A stretch of 64,000 nucleotides of DNA from Actinomycetota bacterium (GCA_021325435.1 JAJPHE010000115.1:62001-126000); one strand, 5' to 3'. Shown: positions 51,254 through 59,471, counted from the stretch's first letter. Made by a program: numbers and translations. The notes: generated by a model not told the origin, from the letters alone.

Positions 51254-52407
51254 ATGCCCTACGCGTCGGGGCGCGTCTATTACGACGCCGACAGCCATGT
51301 CATGGAGCCGTCCGATTGGATCGCCGAGTTCGCCGATCCCCATCTCCGCCCCCGGCTCAAGCCCCTCATCCCGGGACGGTTCGACACCGCCGCCGCCCGA
51401 CGCGCCGCCCAGAAGCGAGGATCTGACCCGGACCTGATGGCCAAGCTCGAGGACGGCCTGATGGCCAACAAGGGCTATGAGGCGCTGGGGGCTTGGGACC
51501 CGGCTGAACGCTCGCGGGCCCTCGACCTCCTCGGCTTCGAGCGTCAGCTGGTGTTCACCACCGCCGGCCTCTTCCCGGTGCTGGTCGATGACGACCTCGA
51601 CCTCTACTACGGGGCGGTGCGGGCCCTGAACCGAGCGATGGCCGCCTTCTGCGGCGAGGACCCGCGGTTGATGGCGGTCGCCTACGTCCCCCTGGTGGAC
51701 CCACAGCGGGCGGCCCAGGAGACGGTCTACGCCCTCGAGCTCGGATGCGCGGCCGTGATGGTCCCTACCGGCGCGCCCCCGGAGTACTCCCCCACCCATC
51801 CGGCCTACGACGGGGTGTGGGGGCCATTGGCCGAGGCCGGCGCCCCTTTCACGGTCCACATCGGCGGCGGCGGTGTGCTGCTGCCGCCCGCGTTCCGGAA
51901 CAACGGCCGTCCCGTGCCTCCCGACTTCACCGGCGGAGGCGAGAACATCCGCTCGAAGGACTTCGTGGGCCAGCACCGCTACCCGGAGATGTTCCTGTCC
52001 ATGCTCGTGCTCGACGGGTTGTTCGACCGCTTCCCCACTCTCAAGGGGGCCTCGATCGAGCAGGGGGCCGAATGGCTGGTGACCCTGCTGCGCCGCCTCG
52101 ATCAAGCCCAGGACGCCTTCGCCCGCAACGAGCCGGACCTGGAGGCGCTGAAGCTCCGGGCGTCGGATTACGTGCGGAGGCACCTGAGGTTCGCCCCGTT
52201 CCCGTTCGAGGACGTGGCTGGATAACTGACCAGGTGGGACCCGAGCTGCTGCTCTTCGGTACCGACTACCCCCACACCGAGGGAGGCCGTAACCCGCTCG
52301 GTCGGTTCGAGCGCTCTTTTGACGCCGCCGGCACCAGCGATGGCGCCCGCAACCGCTTCTACAGCGGCAACTTCGCCGAGCTGTTCGCCATCCCCCTTCC
52401 CGTCTGA
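51254..52407 (+). pseudogene. amidohydrolase family protein, frameshifted near its end
   Basis: The first frame runs 51254-52225 (323 residues) and contains the amidohydrolase TIM barrel: YDADSHVMEPSDWIAEFADP, VAYVPLVDPQRAAQE, AAVMVPTGAP, FTVHIGGGG and LKGASIEQGAEWL. After FEDVAG it stops at TAA (52223). The missing end is intact in another frame from about 52219 to 52407: WITDQVGPELLLFGTDYPH, then EGGRNPLGRF, with the catalytic Asp in FGTDYPHTEG. A single-base loss around 52217-52219 restores one protein of about 384 residues. The cause may be a true mutation, an assembly error or a -1 frameshift. Catalytic His residues in the main frame are intact. Confidence 0.8.
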
Positions 52408-52419
52408 CTCTGGGGCGGC

Positions 52420-52765
52420 TCAGTCGAGGCAGGCCGCCAGCTTTTTGGGGGCGATGAGCCGATAGCTGTCCTTGACCAGCTCCTCGAGCTCGGTCCAGTC
52501 GAGGGCGGGGTGGACGAGCTCCACTCCGATCCAGCCCTTGCTGCCCACGTAGGCCGGAAGGAAATAGGGCTCACCCTGAGCCAGGAGGGCCTGATGGTCC
52601 TCTCGGGTCGTCTTGAGCGAGACCGACGGGCGGGACGGGTCGTGGCCACCCGCCATGCAGAAGATCTTCTTGGAGACACGAAACGTCGCCGCGTCCCCAG
52701 GTCCGCTCCTCGTACGCCTCCGGCAGGGACAGGCACAGGCGCCGGAGCCGATCCATCGGCTTCAT
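52420..52765 (-). pseudogene. MmcQ/YjbR-like DNA-binding protein, frameshifted
   Basis: Read leftward from the ATG at 52765, the protein begins MKPMDRLRRLCLSLPEAYEE and RTWG. It then loses frame at a GGGG run near 52706. The continuation in the other frame is DAATFRVSKKIFCMAGG, HDPSRPSVSLKTTREDHQAL, ending ELVKDSYRLIAPKKLAACLD at 52420. Together this makes the complete cysteine-containing MmcQ/YjbR fold (about 115 residues) with only a +1 or -2 base change. It lies next to another frameshifted gene, so a local sequence error is a real possibility. If real, the gene is broken. Confidence 0.75.
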
Positions 52766-52838
52766 CCCAGCATTCTGGCCAGTCCGAGGGGAGCCGGCGT
52801 CGGACCACGGATAAGCGAGCCTTCGGTAACGTTCCCCG

Positions 52839-53813
52839 ATGGCGAGACGGCGGGCGGTCGGCGGGGGCGACGCGGCCGCGGTGGGCGCGGCGCTGCGCCA
52901 CCAACGCGAGAGCCTGGGGTGGTCACGACCGGAACTGGCCAGGCGCCTCGAGGTCACGGCGCCGGACATCACCCGTCTCGAAGCGGGTCACCCTGCTGTC
53001 ACCACCGGCCTGCTCTTCGCCGCCGCCGCCGCCCTCGGCCTTCGTCTGGCGCCGAGTGAGGCGCCCACGTCGGCCGCGCCACCCGAGGACGGCCTGACCC
53101 GGGCGGAAGCCGCCCGCCGGCTGGGGGTGAGCGAACGGGCCATCACCGCCATGATCGCCAAGGGCGAGCTGTCGGCCACCAAGGTGAAAGGCCAGTACAG
53201 AATCGACCCGGCGGCCGTCGAGGCTCGAAGCGCCCAAGGCCAGACCAGGGGCAGCAGGCCGCCCAAGGCGACTCGGGCGCGGTCGGCGCCACCGGAGCGC
53301 CGCCACCTTCTCCGCAGCCAACCGGTACGCAGCAGGACGGCCATGCTGGTCGATGACGACGTCAACTGGCTGCGGTTGATGTCCTACCGGCTCAGCAACC
53401 GGGGCTGGGACGTCGTCCGGTTCACGTCGGGGGAGGAAGCCCTCAAGGGCTATGAGGAGACCCGACCCGGGGTGGTGGTGACCGACTACATGATGACCGG
53501 CCTGTCGGGGGTCGAACTGGCGACAGCCCTCAGAGAGCAAGGTTTCGACGGCCCCCTGGTGCTGCTCTCCGCTTATGAGGACGCCAACATTCGGCGGGCC
53601 GGGCAGCAGCTGCAGATGCACGTGGTGTCCAAGCTGGCCGAGGAGACCATCGCCCGGATCCTCCAGGAGTTCGCCCACGCCCTTCCGCCCGACGGAACCG
53701 CCAAGATGGCCGCCCCGACATTGGCGAAGACCGAACCCGGGGCCGACGCCCGAAGGGCGGTCAAGGGAACCAGGTTGCTGCGGGGCGCCCGGCGGCGGCG
53801 CAATTCGCATTGA
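52839..53813 (+). CDS. XRE-type HTH + excisionase-type HTH + receiver domain protein
   Basis: A 324-residue protein with an unusual order. Residues about 14-68 form an XRE/Cro HTH (ALRHQRESLGWSRPELARRL, EVTAPDITRLEAGH). Residues about 86-128 form an excisionase/MerR-like HTH_17 (LTRAEAARRLGVSERAITAM, KGQYRIDPAAVEA). A basic linker follows, and a receiver domain spans about 167-285. The receiver has Asp172-174 (LVDDDVNW), phospho-acceptor Asp216 (VVVTDYMMTGLSG), Ser244 and Lys265 (VVSKLAEE). The C-terminus is basic. All phosphorylation residues are present. No histidine kinase is adjacent. Standard receivers precede DNA-binding domains; here two precede the receiver. Confidence 0.88.
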   Translation: MARRRAVGGGDAAAVGAALRHQRESLGWSRPELARRLEVTAPDITRLEAGHPAVTTGLLFAAAAALGLRLAPSEAPTSAAPPEDGLTRAEAARRLGVSERAITAMIAKGELSATKVKGQYRIDPAAVEARSAQGQTRGSRPPKATRARSAPPERRHLLRSQPVRSRTAMLVDDDVNWLRLMSYRLSNRGWDVVRFTSGEEALKGYEETRPGVVVTDYMMTGLSGVELATALREQGFDGPLVLLSAYEDANIRRAGQQLQMHVVSKLAEETIARILQEFAHALPPDGTAKMAAPTLAKTEPGADARRAVKGTRLLRGARRRRNSH

Positions 53814-53816
53814 GCA

Positions 53817-54269
53817 TCATCTCGACACCCATGCGTCGGGGTCTTCCACCAGCTTGCGGATGGCGTGGGGCAGCTGGCCCCGTGCCAGTTGAGCGATCGT
53901 CACCACCTCGAGCACCCGACGAAGGTTGGCCCGCACCGCAATCCACAACTCCTGGATCGACGCGACAGTCTCGGGGTAGGTCGTGGCCTCCGGACGCAGG
54001 CCCTGCACCTCAGCAAGGGGCCCGTCGACGGCTCGCATGACCGCCGCCGCCGTGACCTGATCCGGAGGGGTCACGAACCGGTATCCGGCGTCGGGCCCCC
54101 GGCGGCTGAGAACGATGCCGGCCCGCCGGAGGGTGAGCAGGATCGCCTCCAGGTAGTTGGCGGGCAACCCCTGGCTCGTCGCCAGCTCCTCGGCGGTCAT
54201 TGGTCGTCCTTCGACCGCCAGAGCCACGAGGGCCCGCAGGGCGTAGTCAGTCCGAGCAGAGATGTACAC
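53817..54269 (-). CDS. Rrf2 family transcriptional regulator without Fe-S cysteines
   Basis: A 150-residue winged-helix protein. The N-terminus YISARTDYALRALVALAVEG and helix LATSQGLPANYLEAILLTLR are the Rrf2 signature, followed by RRAGIVLSRRGPDAGYRF (wing). No cysteine is present, so it cannot hold an iron-sulfur cluster as IscR and NsrR do; a different ligand or none is implied. GTG at 54269 begins the family-typical start; the longer frame is not family-like. It is divergent from the CmcJ-like gene by 120 bp and may regulate it. Confidence 0.88.
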   Translation of the reverse strand: MYISARTDYALRALVALAVEGRPMTAEELATSQGLPANYLEAILLTLRRAGIVLSRRGPDAGYRFVTPPDQVTAAAVMRAVDGPLAEVQGLRPEATTYPETVASIQELWIAVRANLRRVLEVVTIAQLARGQLPHAIRKLVEDPDAWVSR

Positions 54270-54389
54270 GAGTTGATTCTCGTCGCCCAGGCCCGATCCC
54301 ACAGGAATCCGGCCTCTAGCATGGGTGGCGATGGAGCCGGAGGGGCCCAGAAGCGGCCCGGCGGCCGATGAGGCCAAGGAGGCGGCAGG

Positions 54390-55202
54390 TTGACGGTGTT
54401 CTGCCGGGCGAACCTCAACTACCTACCCCGGGAAGGACCAGGGGGCGGCGGCCCCAGCGAGGTCGAGATCCATGACGGTCGGTCCGCCGACCTTCCTGGC
54501 TGGGAGGAATGCGGATTCGAGCTCCTCCGCCACGCGTCGTCCGTCCCAGAATGGGCAGACGACCAGATCGCCGGCGTTCACTACGTCGAGATGGAAGAGC
54601 TGGCCTGCAAGCTGACCGGTGCCGACGTCGCGCTGGTGTCGGGCCACATCACGAGGAGCCCGCAAGACGCCAGGCGACACCACCAGCTCTCCCCGATCAC
54701 CTTCGTGCACTCCGACTTCGCCGCTGGTCATGACAGCCTGATTCGTAGCTCATACCGCGATCCGAGCGAGCGGGCGGCCGCCGCCCTCGAACGCAACGGC
54801 ATCTCATCGGAAGAGGTGGCAGAAGCCGACCGGCTGTTAATCCTTCAGTTCTGGAGGAATCTCGGTCCAGCCAAGATGGACCACCCGATTGCCTTTTGTG
54901 ATGTCCGCACCGTCGATCCCTCTGACGGCGTTGCCTTCCGGGTGACGGACTACGCCGGAACGGGCTTCGATTTCGACGCTCTCGGCATCCGCGCGCCCGA
55001 GGGCGGATCTGCCCACCGCTGGTATGCCTTTCCGGCTATGCAGAGGGACGAGGTCGTGGCCTTCCGCACTTACGACACCGACCTGGTCCGGACCGGGGGA
55101 ACGTACTTCACCCCCCACTCCGCCTTCCGCGACCCGGGGGTGCCTCTCGACCATCCTCCTCGCTGGAGCATCGAGCTACGGGCCACCTGCCTGTACTGGT
55201 AG
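54390..55202 (+). CDS. CmcJ/NvfI-like oxidoreductase
   Basis: A 270-residue protein resembling the CmcJ/NvfI and AsaB-like family, whose founding members act in cephamycin and fungal secondary metabolism. Family-like elements are PITFVHSDFAAGHDSLIRSS, LLILQFWRNLGPAKMDHPIA and FCDVRTVDPSDGV, and AFRTYDTDLV near the C-terminus. The start is TTG at 54390, preceded by AAGGAGG with 7 nt spacing; GTG 54396 is possible. The gene lies next to Rrf2. The true reaction here is unknown. Confidence 0.78.
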   Translation: MTVFCRANLNYLPREGPGGGGPSEVEIHDGRSADLPGWEECGFELLRHASSVPEWADDQIAGVHYVEMEELACKLTGADVALVSGHITRSPQDARRHHQLSPITFVHSDFAAGHDSLIRSSYRDPSERAAAALERNGISSEEVAEADRLLILQFWRNLGPAKMDHPIAFCDVRTVDPSDGVAFRVTDYAGTGFDFDALGIRAPEGGSAHRWYAFPAMQRDEVVAFRTYDTDLVRTGGTYFTPHSAFRDPGVPLDHPPRWSIELRATCLYW

Positions 55203-55220
55203 GCAGCCCGGGCGCCCCGG

Positions 55221-55514
55221 TCAGGCCTGCAGGTCGGGCAGGCGCGCTTGGGCCAGATCGACCCGGTGACCCCGGATGGGAACGCCTTCGGCTCTCAGGA
55301 GCCTGAGCTGAGCGACCCCCTTGGGGACGGTGCCATCCGATCTCACCACCCGGTGCCAGGGCACGTTCTCGTTGGTCGTGGCCAAGACCCTTCCGACAAG
55401 TCGCGGAGCGCCGCGATCGATGTCGCCGTAAGTGCGAACGAAGCCCTCCGGTATGGCACGAATCCGATCGAGGATCCGTCGATGACGGGAGAGGTCCGCT
55501 GATCCCTCGCTCAG
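55221..55514 (-). CDS. alkyltransferase-like (ATL) protein, MGMT family, putative CTG start
   Basis: A 97-residue MGMT-like protein. It reads LDRIRAIPEGFVRTYGDIDR, GAPRLVGRVLATTNENVPWH, RVVRSDGTVPKGVAQLRLLR, then AEGVPIRGHRVDLAQARLPD. The catalytic Cys of alkyltransferases is Trp in PWHRVV, the hallmark of ATL (Atl1/eAtl) proteins that bind O6-alkylguanine and recruit nucleotide-excision repair. No ATG, GTG or TTG precedes the conserved core in this frame. A CTG at 55514-55512 overlaps the upstream TGA (CTGA), so coupled initiation at CTG is the likely start. It is therefore easy to miss in automated annotation. Confidence 0.85.
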   Translation of the reverse strand: MSEGSADLSRHRRILDRIRAIPEGFVRTYGDIDRGAPRLVGRVLATTNENVPWHRVVRSDGTVPKGVAQLRLLRAEGVPIRGHRVDLAQARLPDLQA

Positions 55515-56080
55515 GATTGGCTGGGCGGGACGAAGAAGGACCTGATTAACGGCTCATAGTGCTCGAGCGGAGGCGTGTGGTAGCCGGGGTCGAAGGCCGG
55601 CATGTCGTAGTTCCTGACGAACTCCTCGGCCAGGTGGTAGTACTGATGGCCCCGGAGGGCGTCACGGGCGTTGCGATCCCCGCCGACGTAGTGCCAGAAG
55701 TAGTACCCCTGGAACACTGCGTGCTGCTGAACCATCCAGTGGTAGGCCTCCGACACCCAGGGCCTCAGAATGGCGGCCGCGATGTCAGCGTGGTTCCGGG
55801 GCCCGAGGACGTCACCAATGTCGTGGAGCAGGGCGCAGATCAGGTACGCCTCGTCCCGTCCGTCGAGCTCGGCCCGGTGAGCGGTCTGGAGGCTGTGGGT
55901 GAGACGATCAACGGCGAAGCCGCTGGTGTCGGCGTCGAGGAGGCGAAGCTGCTGGAGGAGCCGGTCCGGCAGCTCCTCGACCTGCACGTCGTGTTGGGAG
56001 GAGATGATGGCCCAGTCCTCGGCCGTCGACTCATCCATTCTGGTGAACTTGGCTCTCTTGTCGACCATGGACTGACTCAT
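55511..56080 (-). CDS. HD-domain protein (PhnZ-like)
   Basis: A 189-residue HD-superfamily protein. The HD motif is LICALLHDIGDVLGPRNHADIAAAIL, with His in YHWMVQQHAVFQGYYFWHY and a final metal-ligand Asp candidate downstream. The N-terminus reads KRAKFTRMDESTAEDWAI. Members of this type are close to the di-iron oxygenase PhnZ/TmpB group but vary in activity. Start ATG at 56080, with AAAGGTGG nearby. It overlaps the ATL gene by 4 nt (CTGA) and likely shares its transcript. Confidence 0.85.
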   Translation of the reverse strand: MSQSMVDKRAKFTRMDESTAEDWAIISSQHDVQVEELPDRLLQQLRLLDADTSGFAVDRLTHSLQTAHRAELDGRDEAYLICALLHDIGDVLGPRNHADIAAAILRPWVSEAYHWMVQQHAVFQGYYFWHYVGGDRNARDALRGHQYYHLAEEFVRNYDMPAFDPGYHTPPLEHYEPLIRSFFVPPSQS

Positions 56081-56239
56081 TGGCCACCTTTCCGGTCCGA
56101 ACCCGGCCTTGCGTCCGCTCAGTCCCATCCTATTTCCGGCCCGGCCCGGCCGGCTCGTCTCAGGTGCCGCCCAACGGTCCGAGGCCGGCGCGGGGCACGC
56201 CCGGGAGTCCCTCGATCGGCCGCCGCCCTGACCTGTCCG

Positions 56240-56626
56240 TCACCGACCCCGGCCAGAATGATGCTGGGTCAGTGACCACCGGATCGCCGCCTCCAGCTTG
56301 GTGACCGATACCGCCTTGTCCACCACGGCGTCGGCCCCGAGCCCGATCAGTTGGCGGCTGACGGTGCGGTCGTCGACGAACGAGGAGTACACGACGATCG
56401 CCGCCTCGGGTGCCACCTCCCGCAAGAGAGGTAGGGCGGCATCGCCGCTCATGGTCTCGAGGCGGCGGTCGAGCACGATGACATCGGGATGGAGCGCTTC
56501 AGCGAGGCGGAGAGCGACATCACCGGCATCTGCCTCACCGACCACGCGCATGTCCTGCTTGGTCTCCATGTACCAGCGGAGCATCATCCGCAGGTCACTC
56601 ACGTCCTCGACGAGGAGTACGTCCAT
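56240..56626 (-). CDS. stand-alone response regulator receiver (CheY-like)
   Basis: A 128-residue receiver domain only. The acidic pocket is Glu7 and Asp8 (LLVEDVSD), phospho-acceptor Asp53 (VIVLDRRLETMSG), Ser81/Ser82 in VVYSSFVDD and Lys104 in VVDKAVS. There is no output domain. It should act by protein interaction or as a phosphorelay intermediate. The kinase is not in the window. It lies 159 bp upstream of the HD gene on the same strand. Confidence 0.9.
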   Translation of the reverse strand: MDVLLVEDVSDLRMMLRWYMETKQDMRVVGEADAGDVALRLAEALHPDVIVLDRRLETMSGDAALPLLREVAPEAAIVVYSSFVDDRTVSRQLIGLGADAVVDKAVSVTKLEAAIRWSLTQHHSGRGR

Positions 56627-56823
56627 CCGCGCCTCTAGTCATCCACCGCAAGATCTGCGTCGGCTGGCGATACCAGGAACTGAGCCCCAGGTCAGGCCTG
56701 TGGTCAGGGAGGACTCGACCGTCCCGCCCGAGCCCTCCGAGTGCACACTGGCGGTGCGTACCGGCCGGCGAGAAAGGGAACAGCTAGTCCACTACCAATA
56801 GTCAACGCAACTGGAGGTTTCTC

Positions 56824-56979
56824 ATGCTGCGCGACGTGCTCATCGCTCTACTCATCACCATCGTGGCAGTCGCCCTCGGCCTGACCGTCCACCCGGTGCT
56901 GTTCTTCTTGTTGGTCCTCGCCGTCGCGTGGCTGTTCGTGGGCCCCCGCTACGGACGTCGTCGCCACCATCTGATCTGA
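56824..56979 (+). CDS. small membrane protein (51 aa)
   Basis: An ATG at 56824 is preceded by TGGAGG with 7 nt spacing. The protein is 51 residues: MLRDVLIALLITIVAVALGL, then TVHPVLFFLLVLAVAWLFVG, then PRYGRRRHHLI. Two hydrophobic stretches with a basic C-terminus indicate a membrane hairpin. No family is recognised. The good ribosome site and clean two-helix composition argue for a real small gene. Confidence 0.65.
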   Translation: MLRDVLIALLITIVAVALGLTVHPVLFFLLVLAVAWLFVGPRYGRRRHHLI

Positions 56980-57227
56980 CCCAGAGCGTGGCCGGCCGGC
57001 CGCCGGCTCGGCGCCGCCCCCCCAGCAGAGCGGCAGCCAGTCGGCGGCCACGCCGTGGCATCAACTTCGACGCCTGGGAGTGAGAGTCCTTCCGCACCGA
57101 GCCCTGCCAGGACCGCCACCCGGCCGCGGTAGGACCCGTCCTGCGGCAACTGACGGTTGCGCGCTACCCACTCCCTCGTCAACACTCGGCGGCGGGCGAC
57201 GGCGTCGTCGCCTCAGAGGGAGGGCCG

Positions 57228-57551
57228 ATGCTGATCAGCACTATGAATGACATCCCGGGCCACGAGATCACAGAGGTCATCGGCGAAGTCTTCGGCCTCA
57301 CCGTCCGCTCGCGGAATGTCGGCTCCCAGATAGGAGCCGGACTCAAATCCCTCGTCGGAGGAGAGCTGAAGGGCATGACCAAGAACCTGGCCGCCAGTCG
57401 GGAAGAGGTCATTCAGCGCATGGTCGAGGAAGCGGCGGCGAAGGGCGCCGACGCAGTCCTGGCGTTTCGATTCGACACCTCGGAGATGGGCGGCAACTGG
57501 ACCGAGATCTGCGCCTACGGAACCGCGGTCAAGATCGCCCGCCGCGCCTGA
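57228..57551 (+). CDS. YbjQ family (UPF0145) heavy-metal-binding-like protein
   Basis: A 107-residue YbjQ family protein with LISTMNDIPGHEITEVIGEV, the glycine-rich turn SQIGAGLKSLVGGELKG, then KNLAASREEVIQRMVEEAAA, KGADAVLAFRFDTSEMGGNW and EICAYGTAVKI. This is close to the full family consensus. The family forms pentamers and is named heavy-metal-binding from one structure, but its cellular role is unsettled. A strong hairpin follows 20 bp downstream. Confidence 0.92.
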   Translation: MLISTMNDIPGHEITEVIGEVFGLTVRSRNVGSQIGAGLKSLVGGELKGMTKNLAASREEVIQRMVEEAAAKGADAVLAFRFDTSEMGGNWTEICAYGTAVKIARRA

Positions 57552-57570
57552 CGCGGGTGAGAAGCGCACC

Positions 57571-57603
57571 AGGCGTACCGGCGGCGGGTCCGCCGGTACG
57601 CCT
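57571..57603. terminator. Hairpin with 13-bp perfect arms
   Basis: AGGCGTACCGGCG (57571-57583) and CGCCGGTACGCCT (57591-57603) are exact reverse complements, separated by 7 nt. The hairpin lies 20 bp after the ybjQ stop. It is followed by a GC-rich stretch with only a short T-run (TTGCTCCTTT), so a Rho-independent terminator of high-GC type is likely. It could act for both strands because the next gene is convergent. Confidence 0.75.
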
Positions 57604-57721
57604 GCCGGCCTTGCTCCTTTACTGGCCTTGACGTGAGGCCCGCGTGTTTTTGGAGCATCGTGGAGCCGATTGAGACGATCCAGGCTCGTTCCATCTTCTC
57701 GAACACCGCCGCCAGGCTGTC

Positions 57722-58567
57722 CTATTCGAGAACCTCGGGCGGTGACTCTTGGACAACGCTGTAAGCGGGGACCGGCCCGTGACCCCGAGCTGTCGTCCGC
57801 TTCTGGACGTCAAGCCGGGTCGTGGCCAGCACGGCGACCAGCACGAATATGGCCAGAGTGAGCACCAGGGCCACCGGGGCGTCGCCCCATCCGAGGCCGC
57901 TAACCGCCCTGGGCTTGCCCATCCAATCGGCAAAGGACGCCCCTAGCGGCCGGGTGGCCACATAGGCGAACCAGAACGAGAAGATGGGGTTCCAGCCTAG
58001 GAACCGATAGCCGATGGCGGGCACCGCGATCACCCCGGCGAAGAGGAGCCCGGAGTCCAGGTAGCCGAGATGGAAGGTGTAGGCGGTCAGGTCCCCCAAG
58101 GCGGTGCCCATGGCGAAGGTGGCCACCACCGCCGCCCAGTAGAAGGCCTCGCGGCGCAGGGTGTCGACGCTGTGGATGGAAAGGGTTCTCTCGGTCCGGG
58201 CCCAGATGAGGAACACGGTGCCCAGTCCCACGGCGTAGAGGGCGGTAGAGACCGGATAGGGCACCCCCGCTCCGACGTGCAAGGCATCGGCGGCCATGGT
58301 GCCGAACACGCCGACCATCACCACCGCCAACCAATAGGTCCAGGCGACATACCGCCGCATCGAAAGCTGTAGAGCCAGGGCCACCAGGAACCCGACAAAA
58401 CCCATTCCGACTGCCAGGAACGGGTTGAACCGGTGCACCATGTAATCCGACGTCGACTCGCCCATGGCCGTGGAGAGGGCCTTGATGACCCAGAAGTACA
58501 CGGTGATCTCGGGAACCCGGAGGGGGCCGCGCCGGGTGAGCCCAGCAAGGATTGATCGGTCGGTCAC
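57722..58567 (-). CDS. DUF347-like (COG4705) polytopic membrane protein
   Basis: A 281-residue protein with about eight hydrophobic helices and four copies of a short intramembrane motif: KALSTAMGESTSDYMVHRF, GVFGTMAADALHVGAGVPY, GTALGDLTAYTFHLGYLDSG and RPLGASFADWMGKPR. The alternating G..T/S..D pattern is the DUF347 repeat. Charged residues inside helices suggest a transport or metal-linked function, but none is proven. It is convergent to ybjQ. Confidence 0.82.
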   Translation of the reverse strand: MTDRSILAGLTRRGPLRVPEITVYFWVIKALSTAMGESTSDYMVHRFNPFLAVGMGFVGFLVALALQLSMRRYVAWTYWLAVVMVGVFGTMAADALHVGAGVPYPVSTALYAVGLGTVFLIWARTERTLSIHSVDTLRREAFYWAAVVATFAMGTALGDLTAYTFHLGYLDSGLLFAGVIAVPAIGYRFLGWNPIFSFWFAYVATRPLGASFADWMGKPRAVSGLGWGDAPVALVLTLAIFVLVAVLATTRLDVQKRTTARGHGPVPAYSVVQESPPEVLE

Positions 58568-58607
58568 GCCCTCAGTCTGGTCGGTACCGCGCTCTCGGAT
58601 GGCGCGG

Positions 58608-59069
58608 CTACGGCGGCGCTGGCCCCAGGGTCACGCAGCGGGCGAACGGGGAGCGTGACACCGCGGCCAGGGCGGCATAGAGGTCATCCGCCTCACCCAG
58701 GGGCTGGCCTCGGCTGGCGTCATGGCGTGCAGCGGCCAGGTCGGAGGCCAGCCAACGCAGGTGCTGACCGGGCGGCACGGCGCCTGCGGCGGCGTCGACT
58801 CGAGACAGCATTTGGGTGATCTGGTAAGGGCGGGGCGCGGGGGAGATCGCCAGCGGGTGGTCGGCGCAGTAGCCGACAACGGCGCCCAACGGGCCGGGGA
58901 CTGGGTCCCGGCGGCGAGGGGTCCTGCGGGCCGCCACCGCGTCTCCCCTCAGTAGCCCACAGCCCGCGACCAGCCCCGCCGTCAGAGCCACGACGGCCAA
59001 ACCCAGCGCACAGCCAGCCGCGGGCCACCGGGTGGGGTCGGCTCCTCCCATATCGAGCCAGGATGCCAT
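58608..59069 (-). CDS. putative lipoprotein (153 aa)
   Basis: I do not recognise a family. Residues about 17-37 are hydrophobic and end LTAGLVAGCGLL, a lipobox-like LVAGC that could mark a lipid-anchored cell-surface protein. The rest is alanine-rich with helices (AVPPGQHLRWLASDLAAARH, DDLYAALAAVSRSPF) and contains two further cysteines. Start ATG at 59069. Confidence 0.6.
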   Translation of the reverse strand: MASWLDMGGADPTRWPAAGCALGLAVVALTAGLVAGCGLLRGDAVAARRTPRRRDPVPGPLGAVVGYCADHPLAISPAPRPYQITQMLSRVDAAAGAVPPGQHLRWLASDLAAARHDASRGQPLGEADDLYAALAAVSRSPFARCVTLGPAPP

Positions 59070-59171
59070 TCGCGGGCGGGTGGGAGGCGCACCCCGCCCG
59101 GAGGACGGTTGCGGGCAGGGGCCTGATCATCCCGGTGGCGGCCACGAGCGCCGCCCGGGGTCTGCCGGCCC

Positions 59172-59471
59172 CTAGTCGGTGAAGACGCGGGCCAGCTCTA
59201 CGGCCAAGCGACGCTCCCCCACATGCGGCGAGCGTCGCGGGAGCCGGTAGCGGTTACGCCGGCCTTCCTTAAGAATCTCGACGTGGCCCTCGTCGGCCAA
59301 TTCACGGATGATCAGTTGAACGGCCCGTTCAGTGATACCGACTTCGCGGGCGATGTCACGGACCCGGGCGTCGGGCGTCCGGGCCACCGCCAGAAGGACC
59401 CGCGCCTGGTTGGTAAGGAAGGAGACGGGCCGACCACTGGCCTCGGCCGGATCCTGTTCAAGCGCCACCAT
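59172..59471 (-). CDS. winged-helix transcriptional regulator (99 aa)
   Basis: A short regulator whose core is FLTNQARVLLAVARTPDARV, RDIAREVGITERAVQLIIRE, LADEGHVEILKEGRRNRYRL. It matches the MarR/ArsR-like HTH wing used by small archaeal/actinobacterial regulators. It is divergent from the MarR gene at 59546 and shares the palindrome at 59493-59505. Its ATG is at 59471. Confidence 0.8.
   Translation of the reverse strand: MVALEQDPAEASGRPVSFLTNQARVLLAVARTPDARVRDIAREVGITERAVQLIIRELADEGHVEILKEGRRNRYRLPRRSPHVGERRLAVELARVFTD

Noticed and set aside
51745-52218. Independent gene from the second amidohydrolase frame
   Set aside because: Only the part after about 52219 is amidohydrolase-like; the earlier part is an Arg/Gly-rich shadow of the main frame.
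56980-57227. Antisense frames over the 51-aa protein and the region before ybjQ
   Set aside because: They have no family features; I see no gene or clear element between 56980 and 57227.
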